From positions 1 through 5,370 of the forward strand of contig JAEDLK010000055.1 in NCBI GenBank assembly GCA_016295355.1: a stretch of 5,370 nucleotides of DNA, read 5' to 3'. The position numbers and the translations under genes were made by a program. Under the pieces are notes generated by a model. The model was not told the origin of the DNA, searched no databases, and was given only the letters and a program-made list of their open reading frames with translations. Positions within the stretch are counted from its first letter, which is position 1, and each line of letters opens with the position of its first letter. Positions 5,357-5,370 of the stretch are shown in pieces. This DNA is from Clostridiaceae bacterium (GTDB lineage: Bacteria; Bacillota; Clostridia; Oscillospirales; Acutalibacteraceae).

Positions 5357-5370
5357 GATTTTGTATAATT
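5341..5370. repeat. Perfect inverted repeat, 12-base arms with 6-base spacer
   Basis: Arms AATTATACAAAA (5341-5352) and TTTTGTATAATT (5359-5370) are exact reverse complements around CATTGA. The geometry equals that of tyrosine recombinase core sites (11-13 base arms, 6-8 base spacer). It has no GC-rich stem or T run of a terminator. The inner edges (AAAA/TTTT) differ from the TATAA/TTATG of known Firmicute dif sites, so it is not called dif. It lies exactly at the window end, so its outer limit is unknown and an assembly origin is possible. Confidence 0.8.

Noticed and set aside
5341..5370. Palindrome as the chromosomal dif site
   Set aside because: The spacer-flanking bases are AAAA/TTTT rather than the conserved TATAA/TTATG, and the arms are fully symmetric, unlike classic XerC/XerD dif.
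5341..5370. Palindrome as a transcription terminator
   Set aside because: The stem is almost purely A-T with no GC-rich block.

Overview
The window reads as a chromosomal segment of an endospore-forming Firmicute, most likely a member of the Clostridia. The basis is an intact spoIVA of the Bacillus length, a partial spoIIM, a sigma-E-type promoter and Gram-positive Shine-Dalgarno sites. A placement near Oscillospirales is only an impression from the look of the Xer proteins and was not tested.

Layout: a 5'-truncated spoIIM (3-509, +) is followed after 4 bases by a XerD-type tyrosine recombinase (514-1398, +). A strong hairpin terminator (1397-1426) closes that unit. A sigma-E-like promoter (1433-1462) then drives spoIVA (1498-2976, +). 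A bidirectional terminator (2980-3010) separates spoIVA from a convergent minus-strand pair: a XerC-type tyrosine recombinase (4701 to 3697) and, 33 bases downstream, a TRIC/UPF0126 membrane channel protein (3663 to 3016). The xerC-type gene has a consensus sigma-A promoter (TTGACA, 17 bases, TATAAT; 4726-4754). Upstream of it, about 600 bases to the window end hold no convincing gene, but they end in a perfect inverted repeat (12-base arms, 6-base spacer; 5341-5370) that shares a 17-base exact repeat with the xerC promoter.

How the parts fit: the left half is mother-cell sporulation. SpoIIM is an engulfment membrane protein and SpoIVA is the ATPase that builds the coat basement layer, with a XerD-type protein lying between them. 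The right half is vegetative DNA recombination plus a small ion channel gene. The two most interesting points are these. (1) The XerD-type protein departs from the catalytic consensus at two or three of six positions, while the XerC-type protein keeps all six. (2) The XerC-type gene has, at its own -10 box, a copy of a sequence that recurs at the window edge as a recombinase-site-like palindrome. This raises the possibility of an invertible promoter or an autoregulatory binding site. Both are hypotheses. The palindrome lies exactly at the window end, so an assembly artefact must be excluded first.
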